Of a stretch of 55,390 nucleotides of DNA, positions 1 through 8,490 are shown piece by piece. The notes beneath the pieces were generated by a model. It saw only the letters and a list, made by a program, of their open reading frames with translations, made no database searches and was not told where the DNA came from. The stretch covers positions 1-55,390 of the forward strand of contig NZ_QWEO01000015.1 of the NCBI RefSeq assembly GCF_009936035.1, written 5' to 3'. Both the position numbers and the translations under genes were made by a program. This DNA is from Neglectibacter sp. X58 (GTDB taxonomy: Bacteria > Bacillota > Clostridia > Oscillospirales > Acutalibacteraceae). Position 1 is the stretch's first letter. Each line of letters begins with the position of its first letter.

Positions 1-534
1 GGGAACTGCGGGTACGCCCTTATGAGTATCTTCAATCCCTCCGGCAGACAGTACCTCCGCTGTACGAAACGGCTGGACAACAAAAGCTGTCCCGGCTGTG
101 GGAAAATCATCACGGCGGAACTGGAAGCGGTGGTGTATCGGCAGATGGTGAAAAAGCTGGACAGCTACAAGACACTGACGGGCAGGAAGAAAGCGGCAAA
201 GGCCAATCCCAAAATCACCGCCCTGCAAGTGGAACTTGCCCATGTGGATAGCGAGATTGAAAAGTTGCTGGACAGTCTGACAGGCGCAAATAATGTGCTG
301 CTCTCCTATGTGAATGTGAAGATAGCCGAACTGGACGGACGCAAGCAGGAACTTCTGGCGAAGATGGCGGAGTTGACCGTGGAAGCCATCAGCCCGGAAC
401 AGGTCAGCCAGATTTCCGGCTACCTCGACACTTGGAAGAACGTATCCTTTGACGACAAGCGGCGGGTGGTGGATTTGATGATTACCACCATTGCCGCCAC
501 AAGCGACAGCTTAAACATCACATGGAAAATCTGA
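1..534 (+). CDS. Serine site-specific recombinase, C-terminal part (cut by window edge)
   Basis: The frame is open from the first base, so the gene begins outside the window and about 177 residues are visible. They start in a Cys-rich zinc ribbon (C-G-Y, then a C-P-G-C-G pair about 30 residues on), continue through a Lys/Glu/Leu-rich coiled-coil stretch and end in an N-I-T-W-K-I tail. This is the usual end of large serine recombinases that mobilise transposons and prophages; the catalytic resolvase domain is out of view. Such genes often lie at an element boundary, so the chromosome probably resumes just after the stop (inference). The last 17 bases overlap the 3' end of the opposing phosphoesterase gene. 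Confidence 0.85.
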   Translation, partial: GNCGYALMSIFNPSGRQYLRCTKRLDNKSCPGCGKIITAELEAVVYRQMVKKLDSYKTLTGRKKAAKANPKITALQVELAHVDSEIEKLLDSLTGANNVLLSYVNVKIAELDGRKQELLAKMAELTVEAISPEQVSQISGYLDTWKNVSFDDKRRVVDLMITTIAATSDSLNITWKI

Positions 535-1048
535 CGGGCATATCAGCGCCCGTCAGACCGTTACCTTGTGTAGTCCCTTGTAAACTGTACTTTATAAGGT
601 TTGTCACAATTCCCTGGGAGGTAATGTCCAAGGTGCCGTAGCTTGCCTGCCAGCCGCTTAGAGAGCCGGGATTCATAATATGCAGCCCCTCTTCATAGTC
701 AGTCAAGGCGCGGTGGGTGTGGCCAAACAGCAGCACCTGGGCTTTCTGCTCCCGGGCGGCGCACACAGCGTTATAAAGCCCGGATTTCACCCCGTAGGCA
801 TGTCCATGGGTATAAAAGACCTTTACACCCTCAAACTCCCAGAGGCCGGTTACAGGCAGTTCAGAACCCCAGTCGCAGTTGCCCCGCACCTGCAAAAACA
901 TCTTCTCCGGAAAGCTGGCTTTAAGCCGCTGCGCCTCCACCTCCCCGTCTCCTAAGTGGATAACCACTTCCGCCTTGGGCTGGGCAAGGATAGCCCGGCG
1001 CAGGGAGATGCTGTCCCCGTGGGAGTCTGATACTACTAAAACACGCAT
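518..1048 (-). CDS. YfcE/MJ0936-type metallophosphoesterase
   Basis: A 176-residue protein with the calcineurin-like motifs in order: V-S-D-S-H-G near residue 8, H-L-G-D, R-G-N-C-D, T-H-G-H and G-H-T-H. These residues bind two metal ions, so a phosphodiesterase or phosphatase activity is expected; the natural substrate is unknown for most of the family. The ATG at 1048 is preceded by AAAAGGTG, and earlier in-frame codons would run into the opposing gene. The last 15-20 residues do not look like the family core, and the stop falls inside the opposing recombinase gene. The tail may therefore have been created by insertion of that element (inference). Confidence 0.88.
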   Translation of the reverse strand: MRVLVVSDSHGDSISLRRAILAQPKAEVVIHLGDGEVEAQRLKASFPEKMFLQVRGNCDWGSELPVTGLWEFEGVKVFYTHGHAYGVKSGLYNAVCAAREQKAQVLLFGHTHRALTDYEEGLHIMNPGSLSGWQASYGTLDITSQGIVTNLIKYSLQGTTQGNGLTGADMPVRFSM

Positions 1049-1130
1049 AACGTCACACCTTTTCACTTGAAATTCATCAATTTCCCAACCCGCGCATAGT
1101 ATAGAAAGTATGGGAAAGGAGGGAAGGCTT

Positions 1131-1391
1131 ATGGATAAGCCCCGCAATACGCAAAACAAACAGTTGGAAAACCTTTTGCGGGTTACAGCCCAGCGCATGG
1201 GCACCACCCCGGAGGATTTAAAAACCGCCGCCCAGAACGGCGACCTGTCCCGGATGATGGGGAACATGGGCGCGAAGGAGAGCGCCGCTATGCAAAAAGT
1301 ACTCACCGATCCGGAGGCAGCAAAAAAGCTGCTTTCCACGCCCCAGGCGCAGGCACTTTTAAACCTTTTAGGCGGCGGGAAACAGAAATAA
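1131..1391 (+). CDS. Small uncharacterised protein, 86 aa
   Basis: First of three small plus-strand genes with excellent ribosome sites (AAAGGAGG eight bases before this ATG; the ATG at 1110 lies upstream of that site and is rejected). The protein is basic at the start and Ala/Gln/Leu-rich later, with a predicted helical pattern and a C-terminal L-L-N-L-L-G-G-G motif, and has no signal peptide. I do not recognise a named family. It lies 40 bases upstream of a second small gene with a similar helix-rich composition, so the two are probably co-transcribed. Function unknown. Confidence 0.75.
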   Translation: MDKPRNTQNKQLENLLRVTAQRMGTTPEDLKTAAQNGDLSRMMGNMGAKESAAMQKVLTDPEAAKKLLSTPQAQALLNLLGGGKQK

Positions 1392-1431
1392 AAGCAGCCT
1401 GAAAAACCGGGGCAGGAAAGGAGGCGTCCCT

Positions 1432-1926
1432 GTGGAAGATCTTTCCCAGCAGATTAACAGTATTTTGTCAGACCCCAACAGTATGCAGCAGATACAAAGC
1501 GTCATCAGTTCCCTGGGGCTGGGGGACACCGGGCAGCAAAAGCAGCAGGCGCCAACTCAGCAGCCAGCCACAGGAAGCGCTGGCAGTACGCCAGACCTTT
1601 CTGCCCTGGCAGGAATGCTGGGGGCGCTGGGCAATGATCAGGCCGCAGGCAGCCAGCAGAGCCAGCCCCAAAACGCTCTGGCAAACCTGGGCGGCCTTGG
1701 GAACAACACCCAAATGCTGAGCATGCTCACAAAGCTTGCGCCCCTTTTAAGCCAGGTGAACCAGGAGGATGACTCCACCCGCCTGCTCTATGCCCTGCGC
1801 CCGCTCCTGGGGGCAGAGCGCCAGAAGAAGGTGGACGAAGCTTTGAAAATCCTGCAAATGATGCGGCTGCTGCCTCTCTTAAAAGAGAGCGGCGTGTTTT
1901 CCGGCCTGCTCTCCGGGCTGATCTAG
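1432..1926 (+). CDS. Uncharacterised Gln/Leu-rich protein, 164 aa
   Basis: Starts at GTG 1432, with AAAGGAGG seven bases upstream. The N-terminal 25 residues form a helical S-I-L-S-D-P-N-S-M-Q-Q-I segment. The middle, about residues 30-85, is low-complexity Gln/Ala/Gly/Ser. The C-terminal half, about residues 95-164, is Leu-rich and helical, with an E-D-D-S-T-R-L-L-Y-A-L-R-P-L-L motif followed by a repeated L-L-P-L-L pattern. The C-terminal half looks more constrained than the middle. I recall similar conserved hypothetical proteins in Clostridia but cannot name a family. No membrane segment or catalytic motif is evident. Confidence 0.75.
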   Translation: MEDLSQQINSILSDPNSMQQIQSVISSLGLGDTGQQKQQAPTQQPATGSAGSTPDLSALAGMLGALGNDQAAGSQQSQPQNALANLGGLGNNTQMLSMLTKLAPLLSQVNQEDDSTRLLYALRPLLGAERQKKVDEALKILQMMRLLPLLKESGVFSGLLSGLI

Positions 1927-2054
1927 TGGGCGCATTACCAATCTTCAAAGGCCTTTCTGCGCCCCTGTACGCAGAAACTAGCGCATGGCAGGAAGCTTTT
2001 ATGTTCCTTCATTTCTTTTTATAAAATTTCCAATGAAAGCGCAGGTGAGGGGCT

Positions 2055-2402
2055 ATGCCCGGTGAATTTGACATGAGGCGGATGCAGGAGGAGGCGGCCC
2101 GGCGGGCCAGGGAAATGCAGTCCCGGGCGCGGATGCCCCAGCCCCGGCACACCCAGGGAGAGGGCAGGCCCTCAAAAGAATCCCCCAAAGAGCCGCCCAA
2201 GGCCCCGGCGGAAGCGCCCCCGCCACCTGAACCACCCCCTGCCCCCCAAGGCCGGCCTGTCCAGGCAGAGGGGGCAAACAGCTTGCTGGAAAATCTGTTC
2301 AAGGATAAAGAGCGCACCATCATCCTGGCCCTGCTGATCCTGCTGGGCAGCGAGGAGGGAAATCAGGAGCTGCTGTTTGCCCTGCTGTTCCTGCTCATGT
2401 GA
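2055..2402 (+). CDS. Proline-rich protein with hydrophobic C-terminus, 115 aa
   Basis: ATG 2055 follows AGGTGAGG. The N-terminus is Arg/Glu/Met-rich and charged. Residues about 30-75 are dominated by Pro, Ala and Glu. The last 30 residues contain two short hydrophobic stretches, I-I-L-A-L-L-I-L-L and L-L-F-A-L-L-F-L-L, separated by G-S-E-E-G-N-Q-E. That pattern suggests a C-terminal hairpin or membrane-associated tail (inference). Third gene of the small-protein set, 128 bases downstream of the second. Not recognised as a named family. Confidence 0.65.
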   Translation: MPGEFDMRRMQEEAARRAREMQSRARMPQPRHTQGEGRPSKESPKEPPKAPAEAPPPPEPPPAPQGRPVQAEGANSLLENLFKDKERTIILALLILLGSEEGNQELLFALLFLLM

Positions 2403-2473
2403 AAAAACCAGCGGCGCGGGCAGATATGTCCCCACAGCACGCAGCCAGAGCGCGGTAAGCGCAGCGCGGGAGT

Positions 2474-2531
2474 CCAGAGGGCCTTTGGCCCTCTGGCAGG
2501 GTGCAGGGGCCTGGCCCCTGCCCGCCAGAGG
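2474..2531. terminator. Overlapping hairpins between convergent genes
   Basis: Two alternative structures share bases. CCAGAGGGCC and GGCCCTCTGG (2474-2496) form a 10-bp stem. CCTCTGGC (2490-2497) can instead pair with GCCAGAGG (2524-2531), enclosing an inner stem of GCAGGGG and CCCCTGC. They lie between the 3' ends of the small-protein genes and proA and probably stop transcription from one or both sides; no long T-run is present. Confidence 0.5.
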
Positions 2532-2554
2532 CAAAAAAGCGCGCCCCAGCAAGA

Positions 2555-3796
2555 TTACCGCACCTGCCCGCTTCCCCGAATGAGGAACTTGTGGGAGGTA
2601 AGGGCTTGAAGGCCCATAGGCCCCCGGGCGTGCAGCTTCTGGGTAGAAATGCCGATTTCCGCCCCCAGGCCAAATTCGCCCCCGTCCGTAAAGCGGGTGG
2701 AGGCGTTTACATATACGGCAGCGCTGTCCGCCTGCTGGAGGAAGCGCTGGGCATTGGCATAGCTCTCGGTGACAATGCACTCGCTGTGCCCGCTGGAATA
2801 CGCCGCAATATGGTCAAGAGCTTCCTCCAAAGAATCCACCACCTTTACAGCCAGAATATAGTCCAGATATTCTGTGGCCCAGTCCTCCTCTGTGGCAGCC
2901 AAAGCCTCCGGCAGGATAGCCCGCACCCGGGGGCAGCCCCGCAGCTCCACCTGCTTCTGGGAAAGCCGCCGGGCCATGAGGGGCAGGGCCTTGTCCGCAA
3001 TGGCACTGTGGACAAGCACAGTTTCAATGGCATTGCACACCGAGGGCCGGGAGGTTTTGGCGTTAAAAATAATCTCCGCAGCCATGTCCAGGTTGGCGGA
3101 TTCATCCACATACACGTGGCAGTTGCCCACCCCGGTTTCAATCACAGGCACCTTTGCCTGCTCCTTCACAGCCCGGATAAGCCCCGCACCGCCCCGGGGG
3201 ATAAGCACGTCCAAATAGGCGGTAAGGCCCATCAGTTCCTTTGCCGCCTCCCGGCCCGGGTCTTCCACAAGCTGCAAACTGCCCAAAGGCAGGCCTGCCC
3301 CTGTAAGGGCGTCACACAGCACCCGCACAATGGCCTTGTTGGAGCAAAGGGCCTCCTTGCCGCCCCGGAGGATAACGGCGTTTCCCGCCTTCAGGCACAG
3401 GGCGCAGGCGTCGCTGGTCACATTGGGCCGGGCCTCATAAATAATGCCCACCACTCCCAGGGGGACGGTAATTTTCTGGATTTCCAGGCCGTTGGGCCGC
3501 TTTTCCCCTAAAAGCACCTGCCCGATAGGATCCGCCGCCTTTGCCACCTCTTCCATAGCCGCCGCCATGGAGGCGATGCGCTCCGGGGTCAGCCGGAGCC
3601 TGTCCAGAAGGGCGGGGGTGAGGCCCTTTTCCTCCCCCGCCGCCAAATCTTCCCGGTTTGCTATGAGGATTTCCTCCTCATGGGCCAGCAGCGCCTGGGC
3701 GGCTTTGTGCAGGGCCGCTTCCTTTTCCGGGCCTAAAACTGCCAGGGTGTGGGCGGCTTTCCTGGCCAGCGCCCCCATTTCCTCCAACTTTGTCAT
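2555..3796 (-). CDS. proA: Glutamate-5-semialdehyde dehydrogenase (gamma-glutamyl phosphate reductase)
   Basis: 413 residues, the usual ProA length. It reduces glutamyl-5-phosphate with NADPH to glutamate-5-semialdehyde, the second step of proline synthesis. Visible family features are the catalytic cysteine in S-R-P-S-V-C-N-A, the R-P-N-V-T-S-D-A segment, and a C-terminal F-G-L-G-A-E-I-G-I-S-T-Q-K-L-H-A-R-G-P motif. ATG 3796 has AAGGAGG upstream; a longer start at 3820 would overlap the upstream gene. It is the last gene of a three-gene minus-strand operon. The usual partner proB is not in the window, so the kinase must be encoded elsewhere. Confidence 0.95.
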   Translation of the reverse strand: MTKLEEMGALARKAAHTLAVLGPEKEAALHKAAQALLAHEEEILIANREDLAAGEEKGLTPALLDRLRLTPERIASMAAAMEEVAKAADPIGQVLLGEKRPNGLEIQKITVPLGVVGIIYEARPNVTSDACALCLKAGNAVILRGGKEALCSNKAIVRVLCDALTGAGLPLGSLQLVEDPGREAAKELMGLTAYLDVLIPRGGAGLIRAVKEQAKVPVIETGVGNCHVYVDESANLDMAAEIIFNAKTSRPSVCNAIETVLVHSAIADKALPLMARRLSQKQVELRGCPRVRAILPEALAATEEDWATEYLDYILAVKVVDSLEEALDHIAAYSSGHSECIVTESYANAQRFLQQADSAAVYVNASTRFTDGGEFGLGAEIGISTQKLHARGPMGLQALTSHKFLIRGSGQVR

Positions 3797-3816
3797 CCGC
3801 TTTCCTCCTTGCCGGT

Positions 3817-5328
3817 TCACGCCCGCTCCAGGGGGGATATATCAACACCCTCCCCATGGGAGCGGAAAAAGCCTAACAGCTTCTCCTTTATCTGTTCTGT
3901 GCCGCCGGAAGCGTCGCTCTCTATGTTCAGGGGCAGGATGGGATCGTGAACGGAAAGCCGCAGCAAAAACCATCCTTCCCCCTCCCCCTTGGGGAAGGAA
4001 ACCCGCAGGCCCTCCCGGCTGTCCGGGGCAATCTGCCAGCTTTGGGCCTTGGCATATGCCTCCAGGCTGTCAATCAGCTTCTGGCCGCAGGCCCGGAAAT
4101 CCTCTGACAGAATGGGCAGGCGCACTTCCTTTTCTTCCACAGCCTCCCGCAAAGGGGCCAGCAGGGATTTCAAATCCTTCCCCTCTTTGCGCAAAGCCGC
4201 CAGCTTGATGATGATTTTCGTCACCAGATAGGCCCCGTCGTCCAGGAAATAGTTTTCCCGCATGGCGGCGTGCCCGCTGGTTTCGATAGCCAGGGGGCAG
4301 TCTGTGCCCTCCTTGTTTAAGCGCAGGGCCTCGTTTATCACGTTCTTATAGCCCCGCTTAAAGCGGTGGTGCCGTCCCCCCAGGGTTTCCTCAATGTAGG
4401 TTTTCAGGCCGTCGGAGGTGATGGAATCAGTGACAATGGTGCCCCCCGGGGCCTTTTCCAGGGCTATGGCGGAAGCAAGGGCCACCAGGCGGTTCCGGCT
4501 GATTTCCTGCCCTGTGCTGTCCACTGCCGCGCCCCTGTCCACGTCTGTGTCGAATATCACGCCCAGGTCTGCCTTTGCCCGCACCACAGCCTGGGAAATG
4601 GACGCCATAGCCTCCTTGTCCTCGGGGTTGGGAATGTGGTTGGGGAACATGCCGTCCGGCTCTAAAAACTGGCTGCCGGAAACATCCGCCCCTAAAGGCT
4701 CCAGCACCTCCCCGGCATAAAAGCCCCCGGCCCCGTTGCCTGCGTCCACCACAATGTGCAGGCCCTTTAGGGGATGATCGTAGTCCTCCCCGTTTACCTC
4801 CCGCTTAATCTGCTCCCGCAGGCCCTGGGCATAGGTTTTCATGTGGCAAACCCCTTTCCAGGCGCCAGGGCACTCCTTTTCCGGGCACAGGCCCTGCTGG
4901 GCATACGCCAGGATTTCCGAAATGTCCGGGCTGTCCAGCCCCCCTTCTTCTGTAAAGAATTTCAGGCCGTTGCGGTAAAAGGGGTGGTGGCTGGCGGTTA
5001 TCTGCACCGAGCAGTGGCAGGGAAGGTTTTTCACCGCCATAAACATGGAGGGGGTGGAGGCAAGGCCGCAGTCTAATCCCTGCACGCCATACCGGATGAA
5101 AACCCTTTTCAGCGCCTCCAATATCCGCGGCCCGGAAATCCGGGAATCTCGGCCCACCGCTATCCGCAGGCCCTCTGCCGGATGGCCCAGGCGCTTTTCG
5201 CACCACATGAGGAAGGCCCCGGCAATGGCCTCCACTACCTCGTCTGTCAGGGTGACAGGCAGCCCTTGGGGATTTTCACACGCCTCCCCCCGGATGTCTG
5301 TGCCGCTTTTCAGTTTACTGTATTCCAT
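3817..5328 (-). CDS. Phosphomannomutase/phosphoglucomutase
   Basis: 503 residues of the alpha-D-phosphohexomutase family, which moves phosphate between C1 and C6 of hexoses for nucleotide-sugar and cell-envelope synthesis. Key sites are visible: the phosphoserine loop T-A-S-H-H-P (usual form T-A-S-H-N-P), the magnesium loop D-T-D-V-D-R and the sugar-binding E-T-S-G-H. Because the loop has His where Asn is common, substrate range (Man, Glc or GlcN) cannot be fixed. ATG 5328 has AAAAAGGAGG upstream. It lies between a flippase gene and proA, 45 and 20 bases from each, consistent with one operon. Confidence 0.9.
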   Translation of the reverse strand: MEYSKLKSGTDIRGEACENPQGLPVTLTDEVVEAIAGAFLMWCEKRLGHPAEGLRIAVGRDSRISGPRILEALKRVFIRYGVQGLDCGLASTPSMFMAVKNLPCHCSVQITASHHPFYRNGLKFFTEEGGLDSPDISEILAYAQQGLCPEKECPGAWKGVCHMKTYAQGLREQIKREVNGEDYDHPLKGLHIVVDAGNGAGGFYAGEVLEPLGADVSGSQFLEPDGMFPNHIPNPEDKEAMASISQAVVRAKADLGVIFDTDVDRGAAVDSTGQEISRNRLVALASAIALEKAPGGTIVTDSITSDGLKTYIEETLGGRHHRFKRGYKNVINEALRLNKEGTDCPLAIETSGHAAMRENYFLDDGAYLVTKIIIKLAALRKEGKDLKSLLAPLREAVEEKEVRLPILSEDFRACGQKLIDSLEAYAKAQSWQIAPDSREGLRVSFPKGEGEGWFLLRLSVHDPILPLNIESDASGGTEQIKEKLLGFFRSHGEGVDISPLERA

Positions 5329-5373
5329 ATGGAACCTCCTTTTTCCTGTAAGACCTTGGGGCCTTGCATCCCC

Positions 5374-7047
5374 TCACTGCCCATGCCGCGCGCCCCTGGG
5401 GCCTTTCGCAGGCTTTTGCCGCATGTGCCGGGGCCGCACCTTCTTTTTCACCTTCAGCATCCGGGCCAGGGCTTCCCCCTTGGGCAGCATGGCCACGTCG
5501 TCATAACTCACCGCCCGGAACGCCACAATGCACAGGACATATACCCCCACAGCCACCATAATGGCTGGCAGCAAAGCAATCCGGGGGCTTACAAGCAGGC
5601 ACAGGCCATAATAACAGCCATAGGAAACAAGGCCCATCACAGCGGAGGAAAGCAGGATGGGCAAAGAGATGCCAATCACGCTGTCCATGTTGGGCAGGCT
5701 TCCCTTAATGGCAATGAAGTTTAAAACCATCATCACAAAGTAAGCCGCCGCTGTGCTGATGGCGGAACCCATGGCGTTAATCTCCGGGATGCCTGCCAGC
5801 GCATAGGAAAGGGCTATCTTGATAATGCCGCCTGCCGCCATGTTCAGCACCGGGATAACAGGCCTGCCAAAGGACTGCAAAATGGCGTTGCCCGTATACA
5901 GGGTGGCGTTAAAGGCGATAGCCACGCTGAGCATGGAAAGCAGCGGCGCTGTGGCGGCGGCCGTCTCCGGCCTTCCGGCTAAAAGCAGGCCGCAGATAGG
6001 CTCTGCGAAAATGGCCATCCCCACACTGGCGGGAATGGAAATCAGCAGGGTCACCCGCATGGACACAGAGGAAATCAAATCCACCGACCGCCTGTCCTTA
6101 GAGGCAATGGCCCCGGAAAGGGCAGGCAGCAGGGAGTTTGCAATGGGGATAACAAAGGCCCCGGGCAAATCGAAAAATTTCCGGGCATGGCCCAGCATGG
6201 CCCGCAGGCTCTCCGAGGCCTCCTGGGTGAAGCCCGCCGCGTTTTGCAACCTGTCCATAATCACCGCAGAGTCCACAGAGTCCAGCACGCTTAAAAAGCA
6301 GGAGCCTAAGGTGATGGGCACCGCAAAGCGGGTGAGGAGGATAAGCAGCTCCTTGCGGGAGCGCATAGGGGAATCGTCCTGGCTTAAAGCCTCCCTGTCC
6401 CGGCGCTTCTGGCGGATTTTGGCAAACACCAGGTACAGCATCCCTAAAAAAGCGCTGACCGAAACCCCCACAATGGCCCCCACTGCCGCCCACATGTGGG
6501 AGTCATACTGCCGGAGGATAAACACCGCCAGCCCCACGCCGATAATCACCTTGGTAATGGCCTCAATGCTCTGGGAAATGGCTGTGGGCACCATGTTGGA
6601 GCGCCCCTGGAAATAGCCGCGCAAGGCGGACATAATAGACAGGAAGAACAGGGTGGGGGCCAGGGCAACAATGGTATAGCTGGCCCGGGGGTTGTTGTAG
6701 AACCCGGCTATCTGGTTGGAAAAGAAAACCATCAGCAGGGCGCCCAGCAGCCCGATGGAGAAGAACAGCCAGAAGGCTACGGCAAACACCCGGTCTGCCT
6801 CCCTTTTGCGGCCCTGGGCATAGGCTGTGCCCACCATGCGGGAAACGGCAATAGGCAGGCCCGCGGTGGAAAGCATGAGAAACACAGCGAAAATATCATA
6901 GGCTGTGTAGAAATAGGACATGGCGGAAGGCTCGATGATATTCGCCAGGGGAATGGAAAACAAAAGCCCCAATATTTTTACAAGCAAAGTAGAGGCAGAC
7001 AAAATTGCCGCCCCTTTCATGAAGCTTTGTTTCTTCTCCTGTGCCAT
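5374..7047 (-). CDS. SpoVB/MurJ-like polysaccharide flippase (MOP superfamily)
   Basis: 557 residues and strongly hydrophobic, with about 14 predicted membrane helices beginning G-A-A-I-L-S-A-S-T-L-L-V-K-I-L-G-L-L. This is the typical opening of oligosaccharidyl-lipid flippases in the SpoVB/MurJ/RfbX group, which move lipid-linked precursors across the membrane during cell-wall, cortex or capsule synthesis. The C-terminal 30 residues are very basic (K-V-K-K-K-V-R-P-R-H) and probably cytoplasmic. The start at 7047 is chosen because GGCAGGAG lies just upstream; an in-frame extension to 7143 has no such site. First gene of the operon behind the promoter at 7115-7143. Confidence 0.88.
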   Translation of the reverse strand: MAQEKKQSFMKGAAILSASTLLVKILGLLFSIPLANIIEPSAMSYFYTAYDIFAVFLMLSTAGLPIAVSRMVGTAYAQGRKREADRVFAVAFWLFFSIGLLGALLMVFFSNQIAGFYNNPRASYTIVALAPTLFFLSIMSALRGYFQGRSNMVPTAISQSIEAITKVIIGVGLAVFILRQYDSHMWAAVGAIVGVSVSAFLGMLYLVFAKIRQKRRDREALSQDDSPMRSRKELLILLTRFAVPITLGSCFLSVLDSVDSAVIMDRLQNAAGFTQEASESLRAMLGHARKFFDLPGAFVIPIANSLLPALSGAIASKDRRSVDLISSVSMRVTLLISIPASVGMAIFAEPICGLLLAGRPETAAATAPLLSMLSVAIAFNATLYTGNAILQSFGRPVIPVLNMAAGGIIKIALSYALAGIPEINAMGSAISTAAAYFVMMVLNFIAIKGSLPNMDSVIGISLPILLSSAVMGLVSYGCYYGLCLLVSPRIALLPAIMVAVGVYVLCIVAFRAVSYDDVAMLPKGEALARMLKVKKKVRPRHMRQKPAKGPRGARHGQ

Positions 7048-7114
7048 AAAGTCTCCTGCCGTCTTAAAGGGTTGCGCCCAAATCTTGCGCTGGACTTGTG
7101 TTTGCATTGGATAT

Positions 7115-7143
7115 ATTGTACCCCAAACCTGGAAAAAGGTCAA
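7115..7143 (-). promoter_or_regulatory. Sigma-A promoter of the flippase operon
   Basis: Read on the minus strand: TTGACC (7143-7138), a 17-base spacer, TACAAT (7120-7115). This gives a leader of about 60 bases before the flippase ATG. Confidence 0.75.
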
Positions 7144-7233
7144 TCTTTATGGGATTAGTTTTCGCAGGGAAGCGGAAAATTTGCAGGGCAGGATAGTTTT
7201 TCCCAAAGCCTGCCGGAAAGGGGATGCAGCCCT

Positions 7234-7258
7234 AAAAGCGGCGGGAAGCATGCGCCGC
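7234..7258 (-). terminator. Terminator after mutY
   Basis: On the minus strand GCGGCG and CGCCGC (7258-7238) form a stem with a 9-base loop, followed directly by TTTT. It lies 40 bases after the mutY stop codon. Confidence 0.65.
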
Positions 7259-7297
7259 CTTTATCCGGAAGGCCAGCCCCCTCCGCGCCCGGGGGTT

Positions 7298-8359
7298 TTA
7301 TGGCTCCTCTCCCAGCAGCCGGAAAAGCTCCCCCCGGTACGCTTTGAAGGCGGAAGGCAGGGTGATGTCCCGCCGCAAGTCCTCCTTTGACGCCCAGAAG
7401 AACCCTGGGCAGGGCCTTTCCGTCTCCCCGGCCCAGGCTGTCATGCGCCACTCCAGGTGGGAGAACACATGCTGGGCATTGCCCAGCTTCCAAAGCGCCC
7501 CGGGCTTCGCGCCCCACTCCAGCAGGACACCCCGGGCCTCCTCTTCCGTAAGCCTCCCCTGCACGCCCGGCAGCTCCCACAGCCCCGCCAAAAGCCCCTT
7601 TTCGTCCCTTTGGCGCAGGGCGGCCCGGCCCCCGCAAACCAGCAGGAACACCGTCCGCTCCTCCACCCGCCGGGGCTTCTTCTGGGCCTTTACCGGCAGG
7701 GAGCCTTCCACCCCCAAGGCCCTGGCTCTGCAAATTCCTTCCAGGGGGCAGCTTTTGCAGGCGGGGTTCCCTCCCGGCAGGCAGATAAGCGCCCCAAGCT
7801 CCATCATGGCCTGGTTAAAATCCCCTGCCCGGCCCTGGGGCAGGATGGCGGCTATCTCCTGCTCCGTCTTTTTCTTCACCGCAGGGGACAGGATGTCCTC
7901 CTCCCGGCACAGCAGCCGGGATACCACCCGCAGCACATTGCCGTCCACTGCCGGGGCCTGCACCCCAAAGGCAATGGACGCCACAGCCCCCGCCGTATAG
8001 CTGCCCACCCCCGGCAGGGCCAGCAGCTCTTTCACAGTGCCGGGGACTTCCCCGCCATATCGCTCCGCCACCAGCTTTGCCGCCCTGTGGAGGTTCCTGG
8101 CCCGGCTGTAATATCCCAGCCCCTCCCATAGCTTCAGCACCTGTTCTTCCGGGGCCTCTGCCAGTGCCTCCACTGTGGGCAGCGCCTCCATAAACCGCTG
8201 GAAATAAGGCTTCACCGCCTCCACCCGGGTTTGCTGCAGCATAATTTCCGACACCCACACCCGGTAAGGCCTTGGGTCCTCCCGCCAGGGCAGCGCCCTG
8301 GCATTTTTTTCATACCAGGCAAGCAGCAGGCCAGGCGCTTGCCCCAGTATATCCTCCAT
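7298..8359 (-). CDS. mutY: A/G-specific adenine glycosylase
   Basis: 353 residues. Removes adenine mispaired with 8-oxoguanine in base-excision repair. Seen in order: E-I-M-L-Q-Q-T-R-V with the catalytic Glu, the helix-hairpin-helix L-P-G-V-G-S-Y-T-A followed by V-D-G-N-V with the catalytic Asp, an iron-sulfur loop C-X7-C-X2-C-X5-C (one residue longer in the first gap than E. coli EndoIII), and a C-terminal NUDIX-like domain (L-L-A-G-L-W-E-L-P-G) that reads the 8-oxoG strand. ATG 8359 has AAAGGAGGGG upstream. Single-gene unit flanked by hairpins on both sides. Confidence 0.95.
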   Translation of the reverse strand: MEDILGQAPGLLLAWYEKNARALPWREDPRPYRVWVSEIMLQQTRVEAVKPYFQRFMEALPTVEALAEAPEEQVLKLWEGLGYYSRARNLHRAAKLVAERYGGEVPGTVKELLALPGVGSYTAGAVASIAFGVQAPAVDGNVLRVVSRLLCREEDILSPAVKKKTEQEIAAILPQGRAGDFNQAMMELGALICLPGGNPACKSCPLEGICRARALGVEGSLPVKAQKKPRRVEERTVFLLVCGGRAALRQRDEKGLLAGLWELPGVQGRLTEEEARGVLLEWGAKPGALWKLGNAQHVFSHLEWRMTAWAGETERPCPGFFWASKEDLRRDITLPSAFKAYRGELFRLLGEEP

Positions 8360-8409
8360 CCCTGCCCCTCCTTTCCCAACCTTCTGCCCGCCGCGTCCGG
8401 CCCGCAAAC

Positions 8410-8475
8410 AGAGGGGGCATGGTTCCATGCCCCCTCTCCGCGCCTTTGCCGCGGCGCCGTTTTGAAAAAACGGCG
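8410..8475 (-). terminator. Tandem hairpins after the Gfo/Idh gene
   Basis: CGCCGTTTT pairs with AAAACGGCG (8455-8475). A second perfect 13-bp stem of AGAGGGGGCATGG (8410-8422) and its complement (8425-8437) has a 2-base loop. Both lie between the stop of the oxidoreductase and the start of mutY, and together should separate the two transcripts. Confidence 0.65.
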
Positions 8476-8490
8476 GTTTGCGGCCCGGTT

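Noticed and set aside
2501-3511. Long plus-strand open frame, 336 codons
   Set aside because: It is antisense to proA, has no ribosome site and shows no recognisable domain; it is a by-product of G+C-rich codon use.
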